Shown here one piece after another: positions 33,875 to 42,173 of a stretch of DNA of 64,000 nucleotides. How positions within the stretch are numbered: position 1 is the stretch's first letter; every line of letters starts with the position of its first letter. The notes below the pieces were generated by a model. The model saw nothing but the letters and a program-made list of their open reading frames with translations, did no database searches and had not been told where the DNA came from. The position numbers and the translations under genes were made by a program. This stretch comes from CBDEGK01 sp965237855 (GTDB lineage: Bacteria > Pseudomonadota > Gammaproteobacteria > Pseudomonadales > Halieaceae). The stretch lies in contig CBDEGK010000008.1 of the NCBI GenBank assembly GCA_965237855.1, positions 682,001 to 746,000 of the forward strand, read 5' to 3'.

Positions 33875-34600
33875 TCAGTGATCGCCAGTCAGGGGAACGA
33901 AGCGCACTGGCAATACCGAGCGTTGCTCGGTACTGCCATCTTGCCGCTTGACGATAACCAACAGCTCCTGGTTACCGCGCTCCCGTTCCACCGGTATAAC
34001 CAGTAACCCGCCCGATTTTAGTTGTTCCAATAGAGGCGGCGGCACATGTGGGGCGGCGGCAGTCACAATGATACTGTCGAAGGGTTGGTGTTCCGGCCAG
34101 CCCAGGTAGCCATCCCCCGTCCTGACTTCGATGTTTTCGTAGCCCAGGCGATGCAGTGTTTTTTTTGCGCTTTCAGCGAGCGCCGGAATGATCTCGATAC
34201 TGTAGACCTGGGCCACCAGTCCTGCCAGTACGGCGGCCTGGTAGCCAGAGCCGGTGCCCACCTCCAGTATCACATGCTCCGGCGCCGGCTCCAGGAAGTC
34301 CGTCATCAATGCCACGATCAGGGGCTGGGATATGGTTTGTCCGTGACCGATGCGCAGGGGACTGTTGAGATAAGCTTGCTGCTGGTATTGCCCCGGCACA
34401 AACTCATGCCGCGGTACTTCTGCCATGCGCTGCATCACTTGCTGTGACAGCTGGCTCTTGCCGGTATAACTGGCGGTGCGCAACACGGATTCTTCTATGG
34501 CCTGGAGCATAGCCTGGTGTTCCGGCAGAAGTCGGGGAGTTTCGGCCTGGGCCGCAGTGGCAATAAGGCCCGTCAGCAAGAGGTACTTGATGATGCCCAT
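33875..34600 (-). CDS. pcm: Exported protein-L-isoaspartate O-methyltransferase
   Basis: PCMT methylates isoaspartyl residues to repair aged proteins. Motifs are IGHGQTISQPLIVALM, LEVGTGSGYQAAVLA (SAM loop I) and FDSIIVTAAAPHVP. Unlike the cytoplasmic E. coli enzyme, this one begins with a clear signal peptide (KYLLLTGLIATAAQA, cleavage after AQA, residue ~19), so it should act in the periplasm, where SAM supply is a puzzle. Pcm is not next to surE or rpoS here. Confidence 0.88.
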   Translation of the reverse strand: MGIIKYLLLTGLIATAAQAETPRLLPEHQAMLQAIEESVLRTASYTGKSQLSQQVMQRMAEVPRHEFVPGQYQQQAYLNSPLRIGHGQTISQPLIVALMTDFLEPAPEHVILEVGTGSGYQAAVLAGLVAQVYSIEIIPALAESAKKTLHRLGYENIEVRTGDGYLGWPEHQPFDSIIVTAAAPHVPPPLLEQLKSGGLLVIPVERERGNQELLVIVKRQDGSTEQRSVLPVRFVPLTGDH

Positions 34601-34615
34601 TGAGTGAAGTTTAGT

Positions 34616-35428
34616 TCAACTGGCGACCGAGCGTGTCAGGTTTTTTATGCATTCCCGGTAGCCGCGGCTGACTTTGAGTTGGGCCGAGTTGCCCAGGTTT
34701 AACTGGTATTCGCCATTGCTGAGGTGCTTGATGTTGTCAATGCGCGTAGCGTTGACGATGGTAGAGCGGTGAATGCGCAGAAACTGTTGCGGGTTGAGCA
34801 AGGCTTCCAGTTGTTTCATGGTAATCCGCATGATGTGTGTGACGTCGCCAACATGAACACACATGTAATCGCCCGCCGCATCAATCCAGTCAATGTCAGA
34901 GACGGTAATGCGATGACTTTCATCGCCATCGCGAATGGTCAGTGTTTCCGGCCAGCTCTGCAGATCGCCACTGGCGAGATCGTTGACACTGCTGGCATCG
35001 GCACCGGTGATGTCCATGATGACCTTCACCAGGTTTTGCTTTTGTGCACTGAGACCATCCTGTCGGCGTCTGGTGATGGCGCGATCTATGGCTTCTTTAA
35101 GGCGTTCGTCATCGATGGGTTTCAGTACATAGTCGACTGCGCTGACCTCGAAAGCGTCAATGGCGTACTGATCGAAGGCGGTGACAAATATCACCAGTGG
35201 CATCGTGTCCGCCTGCAACTTCCGCACCACTTCAAAACCATCCATACCGGGCATCTGGATATCCAGCAAAAGCAGGTCAGGTTGTAGTTCGGCTACCTGG
35301 GTCAGTGCTTGTGCGCCGTTTTTGCACTCACCAATGATGTCCACCCCGGGGTGTTCCAACAGCCGCAGTTTCAAGCCGCGCCGAGCCAGGGTTTCGTCAT
35401 CAACAATAAGGGTACGCAGGGCCGGCAT
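34616..35428 (-). CDS. LytTR-family response regulator
   Basis: The 270 residues consist of a REC domain (1-120; VDDE, Asp in LLLLDIQMPG, Lys in VLKPID) and a C-terminal LytTR DNA-binding domain (FLRIHRSTIVN, VSRGYRECIK). LytTR regulators bind promoters of surface or transport genes. Its start overlaps the kinase stop by one base (TAATG), giving a coupled two-component pair. Confidence 0.92.
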   Translation of the reverse strand: MPALRTLIVDDETLARRGLKLRLLEHPGVDIIGECKNGAQALTQVAELQPDLLLLDIQMPGMDGFEVVRKLQADTMPLVIFVTAFDQYAIDAFEVSAVDYVLKPIDDERLKEAIDRAITRRRQDGLSAQKQNLVKVIMDITGADASSVNDLASGDLQSWPETLTIRDGDESHRITVSDIDWIDAAGDYMCVHVGDVTHIMRITMKQLEALLNPQQFLRIHRSTIVNATRIDNIKHLSNGEYQLNLGNSAQLKVSRGYRECIKNLTRSVAS

Positions 35429-36531
35429 TAACTGACTACTCCAGTCTCGAAGGGAATCCGCATACTCACGGTCAGGCCGTGAGGATTGGTATTACTGAGT
35501 TGTATAGACTGCGCGCTGCCGTATAGTTCCTCTAGCCGCTCCCGGGTATTGGTCATGCCCACGCCGCTGCCATTGATTTTGGCTGTGCCATCGATGGGCA
35601 TGCCTGGGCCGTCGTCGCGTACTTCGAGTAACAGCTCATTGCCGAAGCGATAGGCACCGATGCTGATTGTGCCGCCGTCAACGTCTTTGGAAACGGCGTA
35701 CTTGATGGCATTTTCCACCAGCGGTTGCAGGAGCAAGCTGGGAATCAGCGCGCTGGTGCAATCGGGAGCCAGGTCGTATTCCACCCGCAAGCGTTCCTCA
35801 AACCGGACTTTCTCGATGTCCAGGTACAGATTGAGCGCATCGACCTCCTGGTTCAGCGTGACTTTCTGCATGGGGTCATTGTCGAGAGAGTAGCGCAGGA
35901 AGGTGCTCAACTTGGTCAGCATGGAGTTTGCTAGCTGAGTGTGCTCCTCCAGCACCAGTGTGGAGATGGCGTTGAGGGTGTTGAACAGGAAGTGCGGATT
36001 GAGCTGGTAGCGCAGCATCTTCAGCTGGGCCTCGTGGGCCATAGACTCAATCTTGATAACACGCTGCCGCTCTTCCTGCAGCAGCTGATAATACTTGATG
36101 CCGACGTAGAGCCCGGACCAGCACAGCATCACGAACCAATGTGTGGTGATGCCTTCCATCAAGACAAAAAACAGGTCAGTGCCCTGGGCCTCCATAGCGC
36201 TTCTCTTGCTGCTATCAAAGTCCATGACCACGGAATAGAGAAAATGCCGCAGGCTGACCCAGACCAACGCCGCCCCCCAGGAGGTCGCCAGGATAATGAT
36301 CGCTCGTCGCACTGGGTCCGCATTCCAGCTGGCTTTGTAGATACGTCGCATACCCAGGGATATGACTAATCCCAGTACGCTGATGACAAAAATGTAGATA
36401 TGGTAGGTGTCAGGTACCTCGCCATAGGATGCATTGGAGGCGTACCAGGTAATACCCCAGCCGCCCCAGCCAGCAAGCTGCAGGGTCCAGAACAGGTAGC
36501 GACGGTTGCTGAGAAGTTGTTCGATATTCAT
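35428..36531 (-). CDS. LytS/YehU-type sensor histidine kinase
   Basis: The 367 residues have four predicted helices in the first ~155, then the His_kinase domain with the phosphorylated His in QLNPHFLFNTLNAIS, PSLLLQPLVENAIKY (N box), and RDDGPGMP and GSGVGMTNTRERL (ATPase). No extracytoplasmic sensor domain of note is present. It is divergent from a periplasmic binding protein gene, a possible partner or target. Confidence 0.9.
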   Translation of the reverse strand: MNIEQLLSNRRYLFWTLQLAGWGGWGITWYASNASYGEVPDTYHIYIFVISVLGLVISLGMRRIYKASWNADPVRRAIIILATSWGAALVWVSLRHFLYSVVMDFDSSKRSAMEAQGTDLFFVLMEGITTHWFVMLCWSGLYVGIKYYQLLQEERQRVIKIESMAHEAQLKMLRYQLNPHFLFNTLNAISTLVLEEHTQLANSMLTKLSTFLRYSLDNDPMQKVTLNQEVDALNLYLDIEKVRFEERLRVEYDLAPDCTSALIPSLLLQPLVENAIKYAVSKDVDGGTISIGAYRFGNELLLEVRDDGPGMPIDGTAKINGSGVGMTNTRERLEELYGSAQSIQLSNTNPHGLTVSMRIPFETGVVS

Positions 36532-36665
36532 GGGCGCATTATAAGGTGTATCCGTCGCAGGTAAGTGCAGTTCATCCCAAATATCACTCGCTTCGTCGCA
36601 AGCCGGGGGGTGGTTTCCACAAGAGGCTGCCGTAGAATGGAGCTATTCACCGGAGGAGGTTGAGC

Positions 36666-37424
36666 ATGAACAAGCTGTATCTGGCCCTTTTGACAGCTGT
36701 GCTGTTGCTGGCTGGCGCTACCTGGGCAGAGGAGGGTGCCCTGGTCGTTGCCCATACCCCCGACTACCAGCCGCTGAATTATATGCGTGAGGGTGAGCTG
36801 GTGGGTATCGAAGCGGATAATGCCATGGAGCTGGCCAAGCATTTGGGTTTGAAGCTGGAGCGGCGGGTCATGCCATTCGCCGATCTATTGCAGGCGCTGA
36901 ATGCCGGTGATGTCGACATTATAATGGCGGGGGTGAGCGTCACCGATGAGCGCAAGGCGCGTATGTTGTTTACCGATCCGTTTATGCAGGTCGGGCAGAT
37001 GGCCATTATCCTCGCCGATAACGCCGCCAGTTTTGGCCACCCCAGGACCATGTACCGCCCGGGTATTCGCATAGGCGTCGAACCCAACACCACGGGCCAT
37101 CGTTACGTGGAGAATCGCCTGCCCGATTCCAACATGCAGTTCTACGCGAACCCGGAAACCGCGTTTGAGGCCCTGCGCCAGAACCAGGTAGATCTCTTCA
37201 TTCATGACGCGCCCACTAGCTGGAGATTGGCGTCTGACCGGGACAATCTGGACATGCTGGGCCTGTTCCGGCCCCTGACCACCGAGCAGCTGGCCTGGGC
37301 AGTGCATAAGGACAATGCCCTGTTGGCAGCACGGGTAAATGCCGCCCTGGCCCAATTGCAGTCGACGGGTACGATTCGCGCTATCCAGAACTTCTGGATT
37401 CCGGTGAAGGTAAACGTGCGCTAG
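36666..37424 (+). CDS. Periplasmic solute-binding protein, SBP_bac_3 family
   Basis: The 252 residues have a signal peptide (LYLALLTAVLLLAGATWA) and the amino-acid-binding fold: YQPLNYMREGELVGIEADNAMEL, DIIMAGVSVTDERKARM (the conserved T-x-x-R), GVEPNTTGHRYV and VDLFIHDAPT. No ABC permease or ATPase is nearby, so it may serve as an orphan binding protein or a sensor input for the divergent LytS-like kinase. GGAGG precedes the ATG. Confidence 0.85.
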   Translation: MNKLYLALLTAVLLLAGATWAEEGALVVAHTPDYQPLNYMREGELVGIEADNAMELAKHLGLKLERRVMPFADLLQALNAGDVDIIMAGVSVTDERKARMLFTDPFMQVGQMAIILADNAASFGHPRTMYRPGIRIGVEPNTTGHRYVENRLPDSNMQFYANPETAFEALRQNQVDLFIHDAPTSWRLASDRDNLDMLGLFRPLTTEQLAWAVHKDNALLAARVNAALAQLQSTGTIRAIQNFWIPVKVNVR

Positions 37425-37517
37425 CTATGGCTTTTACCGACTATAAAAGAAAAGCGGCGCCAGACTCTTTACGAGGGCGCCGGCAGTAAGCTCGAGTAAT
37501 TTGTTGAATGCGTCGGC

Positions 37518-37859
37518 CTAGTTCTCTGCGACTACCAGTTCGCCATTGGCAGTGACCTGGGCCAGTTCAAGGCTATCCACTCGACCCGTACTACGAGCCT
37601 TGCAGGTGGCAAGCCATTCGCTGGTTACACCATCGGCGTTCTTGGCATGCACATCAATGGTGAAGTTCGTGTAGCGACCGCGAGTCTGCATGGTATCCAT
37701 GCGGGCGTTTAGCTTGTATCCCGCCAGACGGCTGTCCTGGGCGATCTCCGCTTTGCAGCCCTTAAGGGCGTCGGTAGAGGCGGCGCTGGCGTTGATAGTA
37801 CCCCCCAGTGCGATGACGGCGGTGGTGGCTACTGCAAAAGTTTTGATGAACGTGTTCAT
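37518..37859 (-). CDS. Small secreted protein, unknown function
   Basis: The 113 residues have a signal peptide (cleavage near ASA, residue ~26) and two cysteines in the mature part (GCKAEIAQD, ATCKARST) that could form a disulfide. AGGAGA lies seven bases before the ATG. No family was recognised. It is divergent from a LysR regulator, with a 9-base inverted repeat between them, so the LysR probably controls it. Confidence 0.65.
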   Translation of the reverse strand: MNTFIKTFAVATTAVIALGGTINASAASTDALKGCKAEIAQDSRLAGYKLNARMDTMQTRGRYTNFTIDVHAKNADGVTSEWLATCKARSTGRVDSLELAQVTANGELVVAEN

Positions 37860-37908
37860 GGTGTATCTCCTGATAATGGTTGGCTATGGACCAGGTTGTA
37901 GAGTAATC

Positions 37909-37966
37909 TGTGCATAATAGTTTGTTAATTCTCTAAAACCGCACAATAAATCGATATTTATGCACA
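37909..37966. promoter_or_regulatory. Inverted repeat TGTGCATAA/TTATGCACA, likely LysR operator region
   Basis: Nine-base arms at 37909-37917 and 37958-37966 are perfectly inverted, 40 bases apart, in the 131-base divergent spacer between the small secreted protein and the LysR gene. Two separated half-sites of this kind fit looping or tetramer binding by a LysR regulator. Confidence 0.5.
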
Positions 37967-37990
37967 AATTGACCACGGTAATCTGAAACC

Positions 37991-38872
37991 ATGCTGAACT
38001 GGGACGATATGCGTTATTTACTGGCGGTGGCGCGCAGCGGCTCTATGAGTGGGGCGGCGCGCCTGCTGGAGGTCAATCACGCCACGGTCATTCGCCGTGT
38101 TCGCAGCCTTGAAGACCAACTGGGCACGGCCCTGTTTGATCGCATCGGCCACAATTATGTCATTACCCCCGCCGGCCAGGTGGCTTTTGACGCGGCCGAG
38201 AAGATGGAGCTGCAGTCTGTGGGGGTGGAGCGCCAGGTACTGGGGCATGTCAGTGATTTGTCTGGCACCATCCGAGTCACCGCCCCGGAGCCCCTGGGCC
38301 GAGATTTCCTGCTCCCTGCCACTGCACAATTCATGAGTCTCTATCCGCAGATCATGGTCGATCTCAGTTTTAGTATGCGTTCTTATGACCTGGGATTGCG
38401 CGAGGCAGATGTGGCTCTGCGGGTGACTGATACGCCGCCGGAAGACCTGGTGGGCACCAAGATTGCAACCTTGATCATGGCTGTTTATGTGCCTGCTGGC
38501 AGTGGCTTGAGGGCGAAAGATATCGACAAGGTGATCGCTATGTCTACCCTCGATCCGCAAACCCCTGGCTGGGCGTCCCGTTATTGCCCGCAGGCCCGGA
38601 TTGGCCTGATCACGGATTCGCCGTCGCTGGAAGTGGAGGCTATCAAGCAGGGATTTGGGGCCGGTAGGTTGCCCTGCGCCATGGGGGATAAAGACCCGGA
38701 GCTGGAGCGCGTCAGTGACATTCCGCTGGAGGATGGCTCACAGCTGTGGATGCTCACTCACGTGGATGTTCGCAGCAATGCGCGCATTCGCGTATTTCGC
38801 GATTACATGCTGGATTTTATGGCCGAGCGCGAAGACCTGATGAAAGGTTTCAGTGGCTCGCTACCTAAGTAA
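37991..38872 (+). CDS. LysR-family transcriptional regulator
   Basis: The 293 residues have an N-terminal helix-turn-helix (DDMRYLLAVARSGSMSGAARLLEVNHATVIRRVRSLE in outline; key motif GAARLLEVNHATVIRRV) and a substrate-binding domain. It resembles the group regulating from a divergent promoter. Its last codon and stop lie inside palindromic element E, so the C-terminus (LPK) may be set by that insertion. Confidence 0.88.
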   Translation: MLNWDDMRYLLAVARSGSMSGAARLLEVNHATVIRRVRSLEDQLGTALFDRIGHNYVITPAGQVAFDAAEKMELQSVGVERQVLGHVSDLSGTIRVTAPEPLGRDFLLPATAQFMSLYPQIMVDLSFSMRSYDLGLREADVALRVTDTPPEDLVGTKIATLIMAVYVPAGSGLRAKDIDKVIAMSTLDPQTPGWASRYCPQARIGLITDSPSLEVEAIKQGFGAGRLPCAMGDKDPELERVSDIPLEDGSQLWMLTHVDVRSNARIRVFRDYMLDFMAEREDLMKGFSGSLPK

Positions 38873-38899
38873 AAAGGGGTCAGACCCCTTTTTACTTAG
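38865..38899. repeat. 35-bp palindrome with GGGGTCAGACCCC core (palindromic element E)
   Basis: The 17-base arms 38865-38881 and 38883-38899 (CTAAGTAAAAAGGGGTC) are perfectly inverted around one base. The element supplies the TAA stop of LysR (38870-38872) on the plus strand and the TAA stop of dnaE2 (38896-38898) on the minus strand. It could terminate both transcripts. Confidence 0.85.
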
Positions 38900-41800
38900 T
38901 GGAAATCTCGCGACTTGATGTGCAGGTCGCGCAGGTGATCGCTGTAGTCGTACAGCGCCCCGGCGATGACATGAATCACATTGTCGCGACTTTCCAGGGT
39001 GCCCTTGACCAGCAGCAAGCGGGAACTCATCAAGGGTTTACGAAAACGTTCCTGCACCCGCGGCCAGATCACGATATTACTGTTACCGGTTTCATCTTCC
39101 AGGGTCAGGAATAACACGCCCGAGGCGGTGCCCGGGCGCTGTCGCCCGGTGACCAGGCCGGCGATACGGACAAAGCGGTTGTTGCCCACCGCTGGTAAAT
39201 CACCGTGTCGCTTGCAGCGGTTAAAGGGAGGACTGTCTCGCAGCAGGCTCATGGGATGGGCGCGCAGGGTCATCCCGGTACTGCGATAATCTGATAATAC
39301 TTCCTCGGCCACTCCGGGGGCGCGCAACTGTACATCGTCATTAAAGTAACTGCCGCTGCGGTATTGTTCGTCATGGAGTAAGGGCTTGTGTTCCTCCAGT
39401 GCCATGATTTGCCACTGGGCCTGGTGACGGTGACCGCCAAGACCGGTCAGGGCATCGGCATCGGCCAGGGCTTCCATGTCCCGCTTATCCAATTGTGCCC
39501 GGCGACGCAGATCGCTGACATTGCGATAGGGTGCCTGACGTCGCTGTTGTGTCAGTCGCAGCGCACCCTCCTTGCTCATGCCCCTGACCAGGCGTATGCC
39601 CAACCGCAGTGGAGGCTGCCGCAGGGAATGGGCTTCATCGTCCAATAGTGTGTGGTCCCAATGGCTGTGATTGACATCCACCGGCAAAATTGCCACCCGG
39701 TGGCGGCTGGCATCCTGGATCAGCTGTGAAGGAGAGTAAAAGCCCATGGGTTGGCTGTTGAGCAGGCCACAGTAAAAAGCCACCGGGTGATGGCATTTGA
39801 GCCAGGCCGACACGTAGGCGAGCAGGGCAAAACTGGCCGAGTGGGATTCGGGAAAGCCGTAGCCCCCGAAGCCTTTGATCTGTTCGAACAGGCGTTTGGC
39901 AAAGTCCTCATCGTAGCCTCTGTTCTGCATGCCCTTGACCAGCTTGGTTTCAAATTGCATCAGGTTGCCATTCTTGCCCCAACTGGCCATGGCCCGGCGC
40001 AATTGATCCGCTTCGCCGCCACTGAAGCCGGCGGCCACCATGGCCAGTTTGATCGCCTGCTCCTGGAAAATGGGCACGCCGAGGGTGCGCTCCAGCACAC
40101 TTTTGATTTCGTCATTGGGATAACTGACACTTTCCACACCCTGTCTCCGGCGCAGGTAGGGGTGGACCATGTCACCCTGGATCGGTCCCGGTCGCACGAT
40201 GGCTATTTCAATCACCAGGTCGTAAAAGCGGCTGGGTTTCAGCCGCGGCAGCATGGACATCTGGGCCCGCGATTCGATCTGGAATACCCCGATGCTGTCG
40301 GCCTGTTGCAGCATGCGATAGGTGGCGGGGTCCTCCCGGGGAATATCCTGAATGACCCTGGTGCGGGGATCGTAGCGATGCACCAGCTCCATGCTCTTGC
40401 GAATCGCCGACAGCATGCCCAGGGCCAGTACGTCGACCTTGAGTAAACCAAGTGCTTCAATGTCTTCCTTGTCCCATTGAATCACCGTGCGGTCGTCCAT
40501 GCTGGCATTCTCCACCGGTACCAGGGTGGAGATGGAGCTGCGGGTTATCACAAAACCGCCCACGTGTTGGGACAGGTGACGGGGAAAACCGAGAATCTGT
40601 TGTACCAGGTCGTAGAACAACTCAGCGCTCTTGCTGTGCTCGCGAATGCCCTGTTCGGCGAAGCGTTGTTCCAGGTCTTTGCTTCGATCCCACCAGGCCA
40701 GGGACTTGGCCAGGTCATCGACAAATACCGGGTCCAGGCCCAGGGCTTTGCCGACATCGCGCACGGCGCTGCGAGTGCGATAGGTAATCACCGTCGCCGC
40801 CAGGGCAGCGCGCTTGCGGGTGTATTTCTGGTAGATGTATTGAATAACCTCTTCGCGGCGCTCGTGTTCAAAATCTACATCAATGTCCGGCGGTTCTTCC
40901 CGCTCCCGGGAAATAAAACGTTCGAACAGCAGTGATATCTCCTCGGGGGAAATCTCGGTGATATGCAAGCAGTAGCACACCACTGAATTGGCCGCAGAGC
41001 CGCGACCCTGGCAGAGAATGTTGCGTTCCCGGGCAAAGCGCACAATGTCGTAGACGGTGAGGAAATAATATTCGTAATTGAGCTCCTCAATCAGGGCCAG
41101 CTCGGTTTCAATGCGTTCGAGGATTTCTGGTTTCGGTCCATTCGGCCAGCGCAGCTTAACGCCCTCGGCAATCAGTTCTCGCAGGTAGCTGCCGGCCGTC
41201 AAACCCTCGGGCACTACCTCTTGCGGGTATTCGTAGCGCAGTTCTTCCAGAGTGAATTCACAGCGGCTGGCGACAACCAGGGTCTGGTTGAGCAGGGCGG
41301 GTGGATAGAGGGAATTCAGTCGCGGCAGGCTGCGCAAGTGTTGCTGGCTGTTGCTGAGGCGGTGTTTGCCGAGCTTGTCGATGCTGGTGTTGTGGTCGAT
41401 GGCGGTGAGCACATCGTGCAGGGGTTTGCGCTGGGCCTCGTGCATTTGCACACTGCCGCAGGCCAACATGGGGATTTCCAGTTCGCTGGCAAGGCGCAGC
41501 AGTTGTTGATAGTGACGGACTTCACTGCCGTGATGCAGGTGGCTGACGCCCAGCCATAAACGGTTCTTGCAAAGCCGGCTCAACTGCAAGCCCCAGGCCC
41601 GGCTATTCTCATTGTCTGCGGTGGGTCGCCAGATCAACAGGCAGCGCTTGAGATGAAAAATCACGTCCCGCAAGGTCACCCGGTACTCGCCCTTGGGGCT
41701 ACGCCGCCGCGCCATGCTGATCAAACCCGAGAGCTCACTGTAGGCGTTGCGATTGGGGGCGATAGCGATCAGCTTGAGGCCTTCCTCGAGATTTAATTCG

Positions 41801-41994
41801 CTGCCGATAATCAAGTGAATGCCGCACTCTTTGGCCGCGACGTGGGCTTTGACGACGCCAGCCAGGGAGCACTCATCGGTGATGGCAATAGCCTGGTAAC
41901 CCAATTCCGCCGCGCGCAGCACCAGTTCCCGGGGGTGGGAGGCCCCACGCAGGAAACTGAAATTGGACAGGCAGTGCAGTTCGGCGTAATTCAC
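38896..41994 (-). CDS. dnaE2: Error-prone DNA polymerase III alpha subunit
   Basis: DnaE2 performs mutagenic translesion synthesis in the SOS response. The 1032 residues hold a PHP domain (1-270, LHCLSNFSFLRGASHP), the polymerase palm with PPDIDVDFEHERREEV (catalytic acids), FQEQAIKLAMVAAGF, GYGFPESHSASFALLAY and a C-terminal OB fold (VRIAGLVTGRQRP). The start is GTG at 41994. Its usual partners imuA and imuB are not adjacent. A perfect LexA box lies 23 bases upstream. Confidence 0.93.
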   Translation of the reverse strand: MNYAELHCLSNFSFLRGASHPRELVLRAAELGYQAIAITDECSLAGVVKAHVAAKECGIHLIIGSELNLEEGLKLIAIAPNRNAYSELSGLISMARRRSPKGEYRVTLRDVIFHLKRCLLIWRPTADNENSRAWGLQLSRLCKNRLWLGVSHLHHGSEVRHYQQLLRLASELEIPMLACGSVQMHEAQRKPLHDVLTAIDHNTSIDKLGKHRLSNSQQHLRSLPRLNSLYPPALLNQTLVVASRCEFTLEELRYEYPQEVVPEGLTAGSYLRELIAEGVKLRWPNGPKPEILERIETELALIEELNYEYYFLTVYDIVRFARERNILCQGRGSAANSVVCYCLHITEISPEEISLLFERFISREREEPPDIDVDFEHERREEVIQYIYQKYTRKRAALAATVITYRTRSAVRDVGKALGLDPVFVDDLAKSLAWWDRSKDLEQRFAEQGIREHSKSAELFYDLVQQILGFPRHLSQHVGGFVITRSSISTLVPVENASMDDRTVIQWDKEDIEALGLLKVDVLALGMLSAIRKSMELVHRYDPRTRVIQDIPREDPATYRMLQQADSIGVFQIESRAQMSMLPRLKPSRFYDLVIEIAIVRPGPIQGDMVHPYLRRRQGVESVSYPNDEIKSVLERTLGVPIFQEQAIKLAMVAAGFSGGEADQLRRAMASWGKNGNLMQFETKLVKGMQNRGYDEDFAKRLFEQIKGFGGYGFPESHSASFALLAYVSAWLKCHHPVAFYCGLLNSQPMGFYSPSQLIQDASRHRVAILPVDVNHSHWDHTLLDDEAHSLRQPPLRLGIRLVRGMSKEGALRLTQQRRQAPYRNVSDLRRRAQLDKRDMEALADADALTGLGGHRHQAQWQIMALEEHKPLLHDEQYRSGSYFNDDVQLRAPGVAEEVLSDYRSTGMTLRAHPMSLLRDSPPFNRCKRHGDLPAVGNNRFVRIAGLVTGRQRPGTASGVLFLTLEDETGNSNIVIWPRVQERFRKPLMSSRLLLVKGTLESRDNVIHVIAGALYDYSDHLRDLHIKSRDFH

Positions 41995-42017
41995 GGTGAC
42001 AGTGAGCGGATGATAGA

Positions 42018-42033
42018 CTGTATATATATACAG
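42018..42033 (-). promoter_or_regulatory. LexA (SOS) box of dnaE2
   Basis: CTGTATATATATACAG is the exact E. coli-type LexA consensus (CTGT-N8-ACAG with alternating TA). It lies 24 bases upstream of the dnaE2 GTG, where bound LexA would block transcription. The M20 peptidase gene starts 140 bases away on the other strand and might also be affected. Confidence 0.92.
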
Positions 42034-42173
42034 TATTTTGTAAAATTGTAAAGAAGACCTGCTTGGAGGGAGTCACAACAGCTGTGTATCAAGCACCTCT
42101 TTTGAAAGTTATTTGCCCGTGCAGTTGGGATATCCTCTAAGCTTCAGCGTTATACATACCTAGGAATTGTGCT

